This document shows, in pieces, positions 27,703 to 40,070 of a stretch of 64,000 nucleotides of DNA. The notes under the pieces were generated by a model. That model was not told the DNA's origin, searched no databases, and saw only the letters and a list, made by a program, of their open reading frames with translations. A program made the position numbers and the translations under genes. Position 1 is the stretch's first letter, and the number at the start of each line of letters is the position of its first letter. Location of the stretch: positions 93,057 through 157,056 of the forward strand of contig VIIQ02000140.1 in assembly GCA_007449985.2 (NCBI GenBank), read 5' to 3'. Source of the stretch: Desmodesmus armatus. Its lineage: Eukaryota > Chlorophyta > Chlorophyceae > Sphaeropleales > Scenedesmaceae.

Positions 27703-30138
27703 GGCGGCCACCGCAGCAGCAGCAGGATTACAGGACGCTTGTTCAGCAGGACTTGAAGACTGATAGGCCGCAGTGGGTGTTGAGCTGCTACGCCTTTGAG
27801 AGGGATGAGGGCAACTACCTCAAGGGTGAGCTCTATCATGATGCAACGGTATGTACCATTGTGTAGACACAGGGAGTGCATCCAGCCAATGCATCAGTCA
27901 TGTGTGGCAGGGGGGAGTCGACTTGGTTTTCCTCAATGGTGGCAGCAGCAGCAGCAGCTGGTGGAACCAGGCCTCTTTCTGGGACCAGCCTCCGTGTGTT
28001 GGTGACAGTGGGGTTGAAACTGTGTTTGGCGGCCAGCACAGGCAAACTCTGCTGTGTACATTGTCCGCAGTGTTCTCTGCAAAGCTTTGCAATCCACTGC
28101 ACTGGTCTGCTCCTCACTGCAATGCTCACTGCCGGTTACATCCCTTCCCTTCCCTTCCCCAGGTGACGTCAGCTTGGAGGAAGTGCGGTTCCATGATTAC
28201 AGCCTGACACAGGTGAGCCATGGCGATTGCGCCCCAAATTAAAACTCTAATATTGTAAAATGGCTTGAAGAAGTGAAGAGAACAAGATACCTCACGAGGG
28301 ACAGTCGATAGTGCACAGTGAATGTGCAGAAGGAATGCAAAAGCAAGCCTTGAAGGGAAAAATCGCATGTGTTGACACATGGGGTGCAGCCGACACATAC
28401 ATGTCATTTCGACCAGTCATGATCACCTAATTGTGCATGTGCTGCTGCCTGTGTTTACAGGTTCCTCTGCAGCAGGTGACCCACCAGCAGATCTACCAGC
28501 TGCAGCAGCAGCTCAACCAGGCAGTCAACATAAAGCAGCAGGACATAGAGGACGTGTACCAGGTAAGGCCAAGCCCCACACGGCCTGGCTGGGGCTTGTA
28601 TGAGATATCCAGGCTTAAGCCTTTGGGGTTTTGCTGAATATGTTTGGCATCGGCTGGCCCACCCTGTCATGCAGCTCCCACAGCCCATTGTGTGTGGAGT
28701 TTGTGGCTGTGCCTGCAAGCAGCGTGAACAACATCCAGAGCACCAAAGGCAGCCCTGCCTGCGGCTACACTATTGGTGCATCAACCAAACAGTGGTTCAT
28801 GTCGTCTGACTATCGCCCGATTGTTGCTGCTGCAGTATGTGCGTGCGTCAGGCCAACCCCCAGCAGCAGGAGCCACAAAGCAGCGACCAAACCCCTACGT
28901 GGCGCAGTTCCAGTACGCAGCAGGGGCAGCGCCAACACCAGCAGCAGCCAATGTCGCCTTTGGCTCTGCGGCAGCAGCACCAGCAGCCAGCGGGGGTGGG
29001 GTGTTTGGTGCTGCAGCTGGTGGCGGCAGCAAGCCACTGTTTGGGAAAGCTGCGCAGCAGCCGCAACAGCAGGGCTTTGGGGCTGCAGGTGGGTGGTGTC
29101 AGCGTGTGCCAGCATACTGCACAACAACTGCCCACAGCATCGCAACCGGTGCTGCTGTTGTGTGACTGCCCCACGGGTCTGCACAGTACAAACTATTGGT
29201 GTAACACTGCTGCTCTTGTTTCTGCTGTTGATCGTTTTATAAGTTGTACCCTCATTGTGCGCTGATGACCCCTCACACCCTCCTTCACCATCAACAAAAA
29301 GGTGTCTCCCTGCTCCCACCATGTGTTCTGCCTGCCCCGTGCCCTGTGTCGTGTTGTACTCGCAGCACCCTCCGGTGGCAGCAGCATCTTCGGCCAGGCA
29401 GCACAGCAGCAGCAGCCGCAGGGAGGTAGCGGCTTCGGCTTCGGTGCAGCAGCAGCAGCATCGGGTGACACCATGACAGATGATGATGCTATGGGGGACT
29501 CGGGGGCTCCTGCAGGACGTGGGCTCTTTGGGGGCACAGGAGGGGGCCAGGTCCTGTTTGGCAAAGCCGCACAACAGCCGCAACAGCAGCCGTTTGGTGC
29601 GGCAGCTGGAGGTTTTGGCGGCGGTGGAGGTTTTGGCAGCAGTAGTACTGCTGCTGGGGGTGCTGGCGGGGGCCTGTTTGGCAGCGCAGCAGCAGCAGGA
29701 GGAGGCGGGGGTGCATTTGGTGCTGCTGCTGCACCTAGGGGCAGTACTGTCTTTGGCAAGGCAGCAGCAACTGGCGGCGGCGGGTTTGGGTTTGGCAGCG
29801 CAGCAGCAGGGGGGTCGAAACTGACGTTTGGTGCTGCTGCTGGTGGTGGTGGCGGCGGGGGAGGGGCTGGTGATGATTGGATTACTGGGGGAATAGCTGC
29901 TCCTGCAGGAGCGGATGCAGCAGCAGCACCGGTTGGGATGTCAGCAGCTCCGGTGATGCAGGAGGCAGCAGCGGGTAGTGTGTCAGCAAGTGCTGGGCAG
30001 GCAGATGCTGGTGGTGGTGCTGGTGGCGTGGACTCTACCTTGGGTATGACAGCAGCTGAGATTGCTGCTGCTTGGGCGTCGGATAGGTTTGAGATGGGGT
30101 GTGTGCCGGAGGTGGCACCACCCCCGGAAGTTTGCTAG
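26699..30138 (+). CDS. FG-repeat nucleoporin, NUP42/NUPL2-like
   Basis: Likely a nuclear-pore component involved in mRNA export. Well-supported exons are 27237-27825, 28163-28212, 28461-28562, 28836-29088 and 29366-30138, all in phase; 26867-26947 (RGG-type, ends YQQQ) probably precedes them. The order is a Gly/Arg/Gln-rich region, then the conserved block DRPQWVLSCYAF and GDVSLEEVRFHDYSLTQ, a Gln-rich helix (QQIYQLQQQLNQAVN), and about 340 residues of FG repeats (LFGKAA, VFGAA, GFGFGSAA). The middle block resembles the conserved core of NUP42 and plant CCCH-type nucleoporins. I could not find the N-terminal CCCH zinc finger those proteins usually have, and the first exon is unresolved: the ATG at 26699 (MGPRWGGGNR) is in frame but followed by Cys/Leu-rich sequence that may be intron. 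Family call fairly strong, start uncertain. Confidence 0.8.
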
Positions 30139-30305
30139 CATTTGTTTGATGGTTGTACTAGTGTGGGACCAGCTGTGCTGTTGCACATTGTCATTGTCGT
30201 TGATTGCTGAGTGTGGCACAAGCTGTGCTGTTGTCGGTTGTGACTGTCGTTGATTGCACAGGGGGTGTCAGTGGTCGCACCACCCCCCGACGTCTGCTAG
30301 CACTG
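30111..30305 (+). repeat. Duplicate of the NUP42-like stop-codon region
   Basis: The last codons and stop (GCACCACCCCCGGAAGTTTG then CTAG) recur at about 30273-30300 with substitutions, stop codons 162 bp apart. The second copy lies behind CACAG, so it could serve as an alternative terminal exon. A 50-bp subrepeat (AGCTGTGCTGTTG at 30171 and 30221) lies between. Confidence 0.85.
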
Positions 30306-31222
30306 TCTATGTTGTGTGACTGGTCATTGGTTTTGAACAGGCCCTGGTGTTGCATGTGCTGATGTGTCTGATTGATTGCTTGGAGGTGGGGAGGGTGTGT
30401 GAGGGGGCGCCAACTTTGTTCGAGAGATTGATGAAAGTAGCAAGCTCCAGAACAGAGACTTGGCATTGCACAGTGCTGTGCAACCCCACAGCGGAGCTGG
30501 GGGCACGTCCACCATTGAGCGCCCCACTAATCGTTTGGCCAGGTCCAGGCAGGGTTGATTGGTGGGTGCGATTGACTATGGCACACTGTAAAATGCGCTT
30601 TATCAATGCTGCCTGTGACCTTTGCGACCCAATCTCATTCCACAGTCAACGGCACTCTAGTGACAGTTCAACAGCACTGCCAGGGCTCATGGTGCTGCCT
30701 GGCCAGCCTCAGAGCGTAGCTCCGAGTTGCTGTGGCCATCCTGCGCGCTGTTGGTAGTATTGCTGAGGTGCTCAGCTGCACGCATTGCCAAGCCTTGCAC
30801 ACCGCGCAGAGTGGCAGCGACTACTCGTCCCAGAACATCATCCACCTGCACCCGTCCCCACTGGGCCAGGCCCCCGGGGGGGGGGGGGGGTCTCACCTCC
30901 CACCCGTTTCACCCTTGGTATGAGGGGTGCAGCAGGGCCTCCTACTGTGAATCATCTGTCAATCTGTGTAGACAATCATCACCGTTTCCCTCTCCCTGCC
31001 AGCAAACCTCGGAATGTCCAGGGTTTGGGTGTTGGTGACCATCTCCATATGAAGTGCGATCTGGGGACATGTTGCATGGTAATACAGGTTATCAACTATT
31101 GGCTCGCTTCGCATCTGCCGAGTGCTGTATCAGTTCCAACTGGTTTCGGTGTTGGAGGCAAAGTTGGACGCTGGTATCCGCCGTTGAAGGCTCACGTGGG
31201 CACTGCAGTATTACGTTTTCCA
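30139..31222. other. Spacer between the NUP42-like and bicupin genes
   Basis: About 1.1 kb. A TGTAA signal at 30587-30591 fits the end of the nucleoporin transcript. The rest should contain the bicupin promoter and 5' UTR. Open frames here lack motifs and splice support. A 12-base G run lies near 30880. Confidence 0.5.
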
Positions 31223-33214
31223 ATGAGGACCATCAGCAGCTCAGCCACCGCTGTGCCGGCAAGCAGCAGAGTGTCAAGTAGCAGAAGTGTGCAGAGGGTT
31301 GTTTGGAGCCGCATGTGAGTGGCTCTCTGTCTTTTGCAACTTCACAACATGGTGGTGTGGCTCCTTGTATCCATGAAGCAGCTACTGACCTCCCTGTCGG
31401 CCACACTCTTACAGGGCAAAAGCAGCTGCACAGTCACCGCTGCTTGAAGCTGTAGATGCGCAGCCAGTTGCAGCCCAGCCACCCTCTGGTGGTGCAGTTG
31501 TGAGTCCCCTTGTTGGCAAGAAGGTGCTGCAGCTGCGCCCTGGCCTCAGTGCGGTGCCGCTGCTGCACCCGATAGAGGACAACCTGCCCTTTGCAGCATC
31601 TCTGCAGATCTACAGCCACAGCAGCACAGCAGCGCCAGCCAGCACCAGCAGCCGTCAGCATGCCAGCAACCTGGTGGAGCTGCATTACGTCATATCAGGT
31701 AAGGGTACAAGATGGGCTGCCTCGACTTCCCTACTGATTGACCCAATCGACCAAGTTTGTGTGCCAGGCTGGCAGTGGATGTGCCACAGCCTCCTGCTGT
31801 TAGCACCCTCTGATAGATCAGCTGGCCACTCAGCCAATGCTGTCTTGGCTATCCGGTTTGCTGCAACGGCAGGTGCCTCCTACCCCAGCAGTTGTTGGGT
31901 GCGCATGGCTTGTGCCCTAGTCAGCAAAACTGCACTGCAGACCTGGACAGCGTAATGCACCATGCATGCTGTTCTTGATCCCCGATGTGACAGTGGCTTG
32001 CTGTTGCTGTTGCTACGCTGTGGTGTGCTGTGTTGCCAGGCAAGGGTCACTTCAGCAATGCTGCAACAGGCGTGCAGCAAGCCCTAGGGCCAGGTGACAG
32101 CATCATATCAGTGCATGGAGCAGCAACCTTTGCAGCGGGGCCTGTGCCTGGCGATGACTCACAGCAACAACAGGGCGCTGCAGTGCAAGCAAAGCAAAGC
32201 AGCGGCCCAGCATGGTCACACCTGCTAGGCTGGCTACAGCAGCTGCACACCAAGCAGCAGCACCACAGCACTGGGACGCAGCAGCCGGCAGCAGCGGCAC
32301 CAGATGCTAGCCAAGGCGGTGACAGCGGCAGCAGCGGCGGCAGCAGTCAGCTTGTGATGCTGCAGCTGCTGCTACCGAGCGAGCTCCTGACTGGGGAGAT
32401 GGCACATCACCATGCAGGACACGCGCATGAAGTTGCCCAGCAGCTGCCTTGGTGCAGCACACCATACACTCAGCCACCCTCCTGCAGCACCAGCACTACC
32501 ACCGGCAGCAGCGGAAGCAGCATTTGGGACGCAGAGGGTGGTGAGGTGGGGCCTTCCGGCAGCATACATGAGGCACATGTGTGTGGCCTGTTCGTGGATG
32601 CAGGACTGGCCTCATCCCCCCATGCAGAGCAGTCACCACAGTCTCCCGGTCAGCACCAGCACCAGCACGACCCGCAGCCACACCAGCACGCAGGCAGCAA
32701 CAGTAGCTCCCACGGCGGCAGCAGCACCCCCTCCAGCCTTCGGCAGCAGCAGTGCACAAAGCGTGCACTGGGTGATGTGGGTGCCTTCCAGCTACCGCAG
32801 CAGACCAACAGGCTTGCGCTGCTGTTCGGTCCGCATGCGAGTCCTGCAGTGTGCTGCAGCTTTGGTGTGGAGGTCTTCGAGCCAGGGCATGTCACGCCCC
32901 TGCACATCCACAACACAGCCCACGAGCTGTTCTTCGTTTTGGCGGGAAAAGGCGAGGCGGTCTTTGGCAACAGTGGGGACAGTAATGAGGGAGGCAGGGA
33001 AGTGCAGCGGGTGGCAGTGGGACCTGGGGGTGTGGCTGTCTTCCCGCCGGGTGTGGTGCATGGGGTGGATAACCCGGGTGACAGTCAGCTGTACTGTCTG
33101 CAGATGATGCTCCCGAATGAGGCATTTGTTGAGTGGGTGCGCAGTGGGCAGGAGGCAGGTTCGCTGGATGTGTCGGCCTTGCAGCGGCTGGCTGCTGCTG
33201 CCAGCTGTGGTTGA
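31223..33214 (+). CDS. Plastid-type bicupin (germin-like double cupin)
   Basis: Exons 31223-31314, 31415-31698 and 32040-33214 agree in phase and give 516 residues. Residues 1-30 (MRTISSSATAVPASSRVSSS, basic end) resemble a chloroplast transit peptide. Cupin 1 lies around LVELHYVISGKGHFS and LGPGDSII. A Gln/His/Ser-rich insert of about 200 residues follows. Cupin 2 is canonical: VTPLHIHNTAHELFFVLAGK supplies the two His and the Glu of motif 1, and FPPGVVHGVDNPG supplies the motif 2 His, so a metal site is expected there. Cupin 1 lacks a clear HxH, so it is probably structural. Substrate unknown; germins, dioxygenases, isomerases and storage proteins share this fold. Confidence 0.87.
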
Positions 33215-33357
33215 TGTGCTGTGGAGGGCTGCAGGGTGTGAATGAAGCTTTCTGTGGTGTCGTAGGGGCAGGTGGATATGGTGTAGGCAGGCTGCAGGCA
33301 TGTTGCTTCTGTGTGTTGGGGCAGGCGGTGGTGTTGTTGCTCGTCGCTTATCTGTGT

Positions 33358-33362
33358 TGTAA
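33358..33362 (+). terminator. Poly(A) signal TGTAA of the bicupin gene
   Basis: TGTAA lies 144 bp after the stop codon. This pentamer is the usual poly(A) signal in chlamydomonadalean algae; use here is inferred from position. Confidence 0.5.
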
Positions 33363-35570
33363 TTGTGTGTACCATAAGCTGTGCTGCGTCTTGCAGGTGC
33401 TGTGTTCACAATTTACCAGCTGTATGTTCATCACACATGTGTGTATCATGGCTGCTTGGGTATGCGTGTGTATTGGGTGTTGTATGCAAGTATAACCAGC
33501 GCAGTCATCCCTGTTGTGGTGTGGTTGTGCTGTTGCCTTCCATCCTCAAGTATCTGATTGATGTCTTTACTGCATGGCCCCCTGCTCTGGCTCTGGGGTG
33601 CGCAAGCATGCTGGGTTGCTGGTGCAGGCATGATCTCATCCAGTGGTCGGTGTATGTGCAAGTGGGTAGCCTCACAATTGTTCATCAGCTCAGCATAACT
33701 CAGTTTGTATACGTGTGGTAGTGCAGATACTGTCATTTAGTTCAGTATTGCATGCCATGTGGCTCTCGCCACGATGTTCATCTGGATTTGGATTTACTGG
33801 GTGTGTTGATTTCAGGTGTGGCAGCAGTTGTTCCACTCAAAGGGGCTATGCTCTTCCTTGGGCACGGGCATCAATCAACTGCATGCTTTCTTCCACTGCA
33901 TGCTGCCTTACAGAATGGATTGTGCTGCAGCTATTGCAGTGTTGCTGCATTGTTGTTGGTGGACAGTTTGATTGGGTGGCCTAGTTGAGTCGTAGATGCA
34001 GTCCCTGGAGTTGGCAATGAAGTTGGGAGTATCTGGCCATGGGCGGTGCTGCAGGTTGAACATGAACATTGTTGCACCAACTTACAACTTGTAATGTGAC
34101 GTGTCATTGACAGCATGGCGTATGCTTACGCAGAGGCAGCATGCTGCCCAGGCAGGTGTGGGCAGCAGCCAGGCTGTGATGCACAACCAAATACACTGCA
34201 ACCAGCATGCCACTCGGCGGCAAGCATGTAAGTGAGGCAGGGTGTGCACGGGCATGAAAGCAGACAGCAAGTGGCATGCAAACTCTGTCACACCAGATCC
34301 AGCTTTTTTTTTGCCTGCTGGTAGGCACTTGATATTGCAGTGATCTGCATGTGCAGATTGCAAGATGGCCAACAACACAAAAGGTGACCAAAGGTGACAA
34401 AACAGTAAGAAAGCACTTCAAGGACTACAGGAATCTGCATGTGCAGAGCGCAACATGGCCAACAACAGAAAAGGTGACCAAAAATCAACAAACATTCAAG
34501 TACTGGGACTACTGGAAAGTAAAGTGGCGGGCACGTGGTGTGACAAAGTGGCAAACCCTTACAGCTCCCTCAACCCACTACACTGACTGTGTAGTGCAAG
34601 GGAACAAAACAGTGCTGTGGCAGAGACTTCGTCTGCAAGCTCGCTGTGCATTGCACCATGGCTCCTTAGGAGGCTCCTGCCCCTGCCAAGCATTGCCTCG
34701 ACAGCACAGTGGGGCTGTACCGTACAGTAGTCACTATGTGCGCAAGGCTTGGTGTTGCGCATACAATTGACCACAAGGCAGTTGCTTCATGCTGCATGAA
34801 TCATGCACTGCAGGTAGCAAGTTGCAAGCAAGATGAAAGAAGTTCACCATGCAACACCCACCAAACAGTGTTGGGGGCAAGAGTCACTTTGCGGCAAACT
34901 TGAGGCTCAAGTGAGAACAGGCTAGGGCAACATGTAGGCCTTTTGGGCCTAAGCACTTGCACACAGCACTGACAGGGAAGCACCCCGCACCACACCACAT
35001 GTGACCCAGTTTCACAGCCACACTCAGGTTTGCACCTGCTCGGCAATAAAAGGGGGGCGGGGCAATACATCAACTACCTCAGCCACAATACCTATGCACC
35101 ACCTCACCATCTCCTGGTGTGCTCACCTCAAAAATGCCTATGACCCATGCGGCTGAGTGCTGTGCAGGCCCACATGCTGCCTGATGCTGCTTTGCACAGT
35201 CTGCCGACATGCCAGCCTCCCCCCCCCATAGCCTGCTCCACTCACTGAGCAAGGGGCAGCACCGTACTGTGCACACAAGGGTCAGCCCCGACACAAGTAG
35301 TACCTCTTACTTCGCCAACTGCTGGCTGCCCCCACAACTGCTGGTTTGGAACCTCTCCTGCCAACCCCCTTCTTCACCATGGGCAGCTGCAGTGAAATGG
35401 CAAGCAGCAACTTGCGCATGCCCTGCCCTGGGCTTGCCAATGTCAAAGGCCTGACCACGATGAAATGGGTGCTATGCTGCACACCTGTTGCTGTGGGTCT
35501 GCCCCTTACACCCACACCCTGCCACTGTCAAAGGCTGCTGCCGCTCCTTCACATCAGCATCCTGCCAGTG
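33363..35570. other. Spacer with tandem and duplicated segments
   Basis: No gene recognised. 34343-34522 is a tandem pair (listed separately). 35240-35545 resembles parts of 38850-39020 and 39950-40090, so it is non-coding sequence downstream of the RAP genes that was duplicated with them. TTACA at 35506-35510 is a possible poly(A) signal for the minus-strand RAP pseudogene. Confidence 0.5.
34343..34522. repeat. 90-bp tandem duplication
   Basis: Two units starting at 34343 and 34433 share ATCTGCATGTGCAG, then ATGGCCAACAACA and AAAGGTGACCAAA, and end in a GGACTAC-type segment. Divergence is about 15-20 percent by eye. No function seen. Confidence 0.85.
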
Positions 35571-38310
35571 TCAGAGGCTGCTGCCCCTCCTCTTGACCCT
35601 CCTGATCCTCTGGGTGGGCACTGCTGATGACAGCGGGGCTGCTGGGGCTGGACCAGTAACATCCTTCCGCTTGGGGATGTTGTTGGATCCTGCACTCACA
35701 CAGGCATAGTAGAAAGAAAGACAGAAATGTAGCACTGTACCTGACAAAACTACCGGATAGCAAGCCATCAGGCTTGGGTGCGCCACTGCAGACTGAGTGT
35801 CACTGCCTTCAAACATGCAGCCTGAAGAAAAAGCCATGGACTGCACAGCAGCAGCATCAAAACCTCACCTTGCAGTTTACGCTGTAGGTAGCCCACCCTG
35901 GCCTCGCCCCCCTTCAGCCTGTCCCAATCCCAGTAAGGTATGCTGATGACTTTGTACCCGCGAGCTGCCAGCGCCCTGTTCCTGTACTGCGTAGGGCCGT
36001 TCAAGCTGTTAGTGGGACTGACAAAGTGTGTGGGCCCATCAGCCTCTACTGCCAGCCTGGCACCTGCTGCTGTCACTGCTGCAACGTCAATGCTGAAATT
36101 GCCATCAGCTGTGACCACCTCCTGCTGGGGAGGGACCTGCCAGCCTGGCAACTGCTGGAGGGCGCCAAACACCTGCTGTTGCAGCAACGAGGGTGCCTGG
36201 CGCGCCCTCATTGCCACCTGATCCTGCCATGCCCGGCGGCACTCATCTAGCTGCTGCTGGGACAACACCTGCATTAGCCCTGCACCCTTGGCACCCTCTG
36301 CTGCTGTTGGGTGGCTGTCCAGCAGCCACGAGTGCACTTGGTAGAGCTGCAGCAGCCCTTCAGGCTCTGCTGACCCCCACACGCTGCTGGCTGCTGCTGC
36401 AAGCTGCAGCGCTTGTAGGGAAAAGTGCGGCATGTCAAGCACGGCCACTGCCCAGCACAAGTTGCAAAGGTTCTGAGTGACGAATCTGCTACTGTCCTGC
36501 TGCAGCAGCTCCAAAGCTTGCGGCAGCAGACCCCCCAGCAGCAGCTCACTGTTGTGCCCCAGCATCCCACACGCCCAGGCTGTGTTGGCCAAATGCTGCG
36601 GTTCTGCAGCTGCCAGAAACTGCTGCAGTTGCTCCTGCTGCTCCAACGCTGCCAGCAACTGCTCTGGGACCATCATACCTGAACCTCGCACATGCTAATA
36701 GTGTGTTGGACACCTCCTGTGGGACAGCTCTGTGCAGCTGCTCAACAAGTGCTGCCAGCATTGGCTGTAACTGTTGGGCTGGCACATCCCGCCCCATCTC
36801 AGACACAGCCCACAGGGTGTTGGCTACCTCCTGGGTGTTGGCCCTGCTGAGCATGCTGACAAAGGCTGATACCAGCTGCTGCAGCTGCTTGCTGTCACGC
36901 ACCTGCTGGCCCAGCTTGGCAACAGCCCACAAGCTGTTGGCCACCTCCTGTGTTGCTCAGCTCCTGTGGCTTGGCCATGTGGGACTTTGCTGACAGCTCA
37001 GCCAGCAGCAGCTGCAGCTGAGCATCTAGCAGATGCTGGTCCATGTAGGCCATGCCCAACAGCACATTGGCAATATTTTGGGTGTTGGCCTGCCCCAGCA
37101 TGCCTGCAGCAGTGAAGGCTGACAGCAGCACACGCAGCTGCTGCTGCGGCACCTGATACCCCAGCTTGCCCACCGCCCACAGACTATTGCTGATGTTTTG
37201 AGGGACTGCTGTGCCTGCCTTGCTCACAAAGGCTGCTAAGAGCTGCTGCACCTGCTGCTGTGGCACCTGTTGCTCCAATGTGGCAATGGCCCACAGGCTG
37301 TTGCTGATGTGCTGAGGGTTTGCTGTGTCTCCCTGACTGACAACAACTGCCATTAGCTGCTGCAGCTGCTGCTGCGGCACCTGCTGCTCAAGCTTAGCCA
37401 GGGCCAGCAGCACATTGGCAGCATCATGGCTGTTGGCACCTGACAGCGTGCTGGGCTGCACAAAGTCTCGCAGAAGCTGGGCAACAGGTGTCACGTGCTG
37501 TGTGTAGGCACAAGACCATATGACATTGGATAACCCTCTTGCCTGCAACCGCTGCTGCACAGACGGCAGCAGCTGGTCCAAGTGCTGCAGCAGCTGCTGT
37601 GCCGCTGCTGACCGTGCCAAAGCAGGCTGGCGCTGGCACAGCTTGGCCGCACGTGTGTAGGCAGCTGCAACAGCAATGCCATCGACCTGCTCAGAATGCT
37701 GTTGCAGCAGCTGCTGCAGCTCTTGCAGTGACTCTGCTTGGCCACAGAGCCGCCCCAGCATAACCCGTGGCCTGCCATTGCTGCTGCGTGCAGGCTGCCT
37801 CTGCTGTCTGTGTTGTCCCTGCAGATGCAGGCCTTTGCGTGACTGCTTGTACTCTGCAGGCACTGCACTGCTGTAGCCCCTGGTCCCGCTGCCCCTGCTG
37901 GCCCCAGCCATGCCCCGTGTGCTGTGCGCTGCCTGCCCTGCCGTGTTGCTACTGCTCCCAGCACCCTCAGCAGCATGACCAGGGGTGTTGCCAGGACGTG
38001 GCTGCTTGCCACTCTGCTGCTTGAAGGCGCGGGATGAGCTGCTGCTGTTCCTGTCGCTGCTGCTGCTGCGGGGCCTGTTGTTGTTTGGGGGCTGCTGCTG
38101 GTCGGTGTCATTGTCAGTATTTCTACTGTGCGGCCTGTTGGTTGCTGCTGCTTGGACCACTACACCGACACGTGCAGCAGTGCCTGGTGCTGCCATAATC
38201 CTGCCACAGTGCTGCAGCAGCAGCCCAGCTGCATGGGGTCTGCATGTGACACCCCTGCTGGCGCTGCTGCTGCTTGAGAGCTGTTGGCAGCTCCTGCTGT
38301 AGCCCAGCAT
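35571..38310 (-). pseudogene. Frameshifted helical-repeat/RAP-domain protein (tandem copy 1)
   Basis: Clear paralogue of the intact gene at 40071-42681. It has the same start (MLGYSR), the same 37-40-residue helical repeats, a RAP domain (LAVEADGPTHFVSPTN, YKVISIPYWDWDRLKG), the same final intron (donor 35868, acceptor 35690) and the same basic end (RIRRVKRRGSSL). Two changes break the frame. Near 36935-36965 a 16-bp near-tandem duplication (CAGGAGCTGAGCAACA next to CAGGAGGTGGCCAACA) adds 16 bases. Near 36680 there are 4 extra bases compared with the paralogue. Both give +1. Without them the reading would continue through all repeats into RAP. Because each is a multi-base insertion, real decay is likelier than a base-calling slip. 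Two truncated or spliced products cannot be excluded. Confidence 0.85.
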
Positions 38311-40070
38311 GGCCTGTACAGGCGTAATTCGGTTACTCTCAGACTATACGTTTAAAGACAAGCAGGGGGACGTCTAAACAGGCTTGGCTGCGGACGAAGC
38401 TGAACATACAGATACAGACGATCTGGACACGATCTGAGGGTGCCACAAACAGGACAACCAAAGCATACCGTTCTGCAATTGACAAGATCACTGATGATCT
38501 GTGGTGTAAGTTTGTGTCCGCCAAGAGGCATCAAAGCTGTACACCAATGGAGGTACATGTACCATGAACATGACCCTGATGTCACGAGCTGAACTGCAAC
38601 AGGGAGTTGTAGTTGCTGAGCAGATTGGCAGTAACTGGCCAGGTAACATGCCTTGATTCTGCCAGTGGCCGGCTGGTGTTGCAACGTGGAACTAAGCAGG
38701 AAAGGTTGCATCTTGAGCAAGTCGGTACCTCTTGATGCACCAATGGCCACAACAACAAGACAACTGTGATACCAGCCATGTCTGAAGCCAGTTGTCCCGG
38801 CTGTAGCCTACAGCTGACATGGCAAACAAGCAGAAGCTGGCAGTACCACCACAAAACTTCCCGCTCAACACACCACGCAGCTATGATTTCTGCAAGATAG
38901 GTAGCACCGTACCATTTGACACAAGGGTCGGCCTCAACACAACTCATGGACTGTTAGCACCCACTGCTGGCCTGCCCACAAGCGCGGCTGCTTTGATGCC
39001 TCTCCTGCCAATCCACTTCTTCACCACCACCTGTGTTCTCACAAGCAGAAGCACATGACCTGCACTGGGCTCCCTCAAACTGTGACTGCTGGCGTCTGTG
39101 GTTGCATGGCCTGGCCCCTGACTGTAAGCTCAGCCCAGCTACCAGGCTGGTAACGCTTGCTGCAGACACTCACACACCCCAGACCAATAGACAGCTGATC
39201 CAGCAGCTCACTGCATACAGAGACAGGGCACGACAGGGGTGATGCATGGTAGAAATAGCTTGATCATGGATAGCGATGAGTGCTGTCTAGATTGTCTGAG
39301 CATGCCATGCATGAGAGGAGGAGCAGCAGCAGATGCAACAAAGCCGAACGAGGTTGATGTCTGCCTGTATAACTACTGTGTCAACTGCGTCAACCAAATG
39401 CCCTTTGTTGCCCCGCTTCCTCCAGCAGACGCTCAGCACCCAACCAACATAGGTTCAATGCATGTGTTGCCCTGTCAGCAGTGCTTCACTTGGCAAGATG
39501 TCCATACCCACCTGACATGACTCCTGCGATCGCAACATGCCTCAGACAGGCTACTGTAGGGCGCACAGCCTCTGTGCAGAATTCCAGCTACTGCCAGTTC
39601 CAGCACATAAACTGCCGCCCTGCTGCTGCAGAACAACCTAGCAAGTGATGCACAGCATGGCACAGCATGACACAGGACAGCATGCTTGCTGAATGAGAGC
39701 AGGGAATGAACACGCATAAGAGCCTGTGTTTTGAATTACAACACGTGATGAGGAAGCGCATGAACAGTTGTGTTATGGGTGCATAGCACCACAGCATATG
39801 AACGCTGGGCCAGCAATATGCTTGCAGTGGGGCTCAGCACATGGTTGAAGGGCAGCGCAGAGGGCAGCGGTGGCAAACACACCCACAACGAGCCAGACCT
39901 GCAGCACAACGGCTGGGCCAAGTCGCTCGATTGTTGACAGTGTCAACATGCGTCAAAAGGGATTGGTGTGGCCGTCTTGCGCATGTCACAGGCCTGGCCA
40001 CAATCACATGGGTGCTGCGTTGCTCACCTGGTGCTGTGCCTCTGCCCGCTTCACCCACACCCCGCCACTG
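38311..40070. other. Spacer between the two RAP genes
   Basis: No gene recognised. It contains the promoter side of copy 1 and the 3' side of copy 2. 38850-39020 resembles 35258-35390, showing that the tandem duplication included flanking DNA. TTACA at 39736-39740 is a possible poly(A) signal for the minus-strand gene at 40071. Confidence 0.5.

Noticed and set aside
27078..27881. 267-residue minus-strand open frame
   Set aside because: Mirror of the Gly/Gln-rich NUP42-like exon; Leu/Pro/Ala low complexity only.
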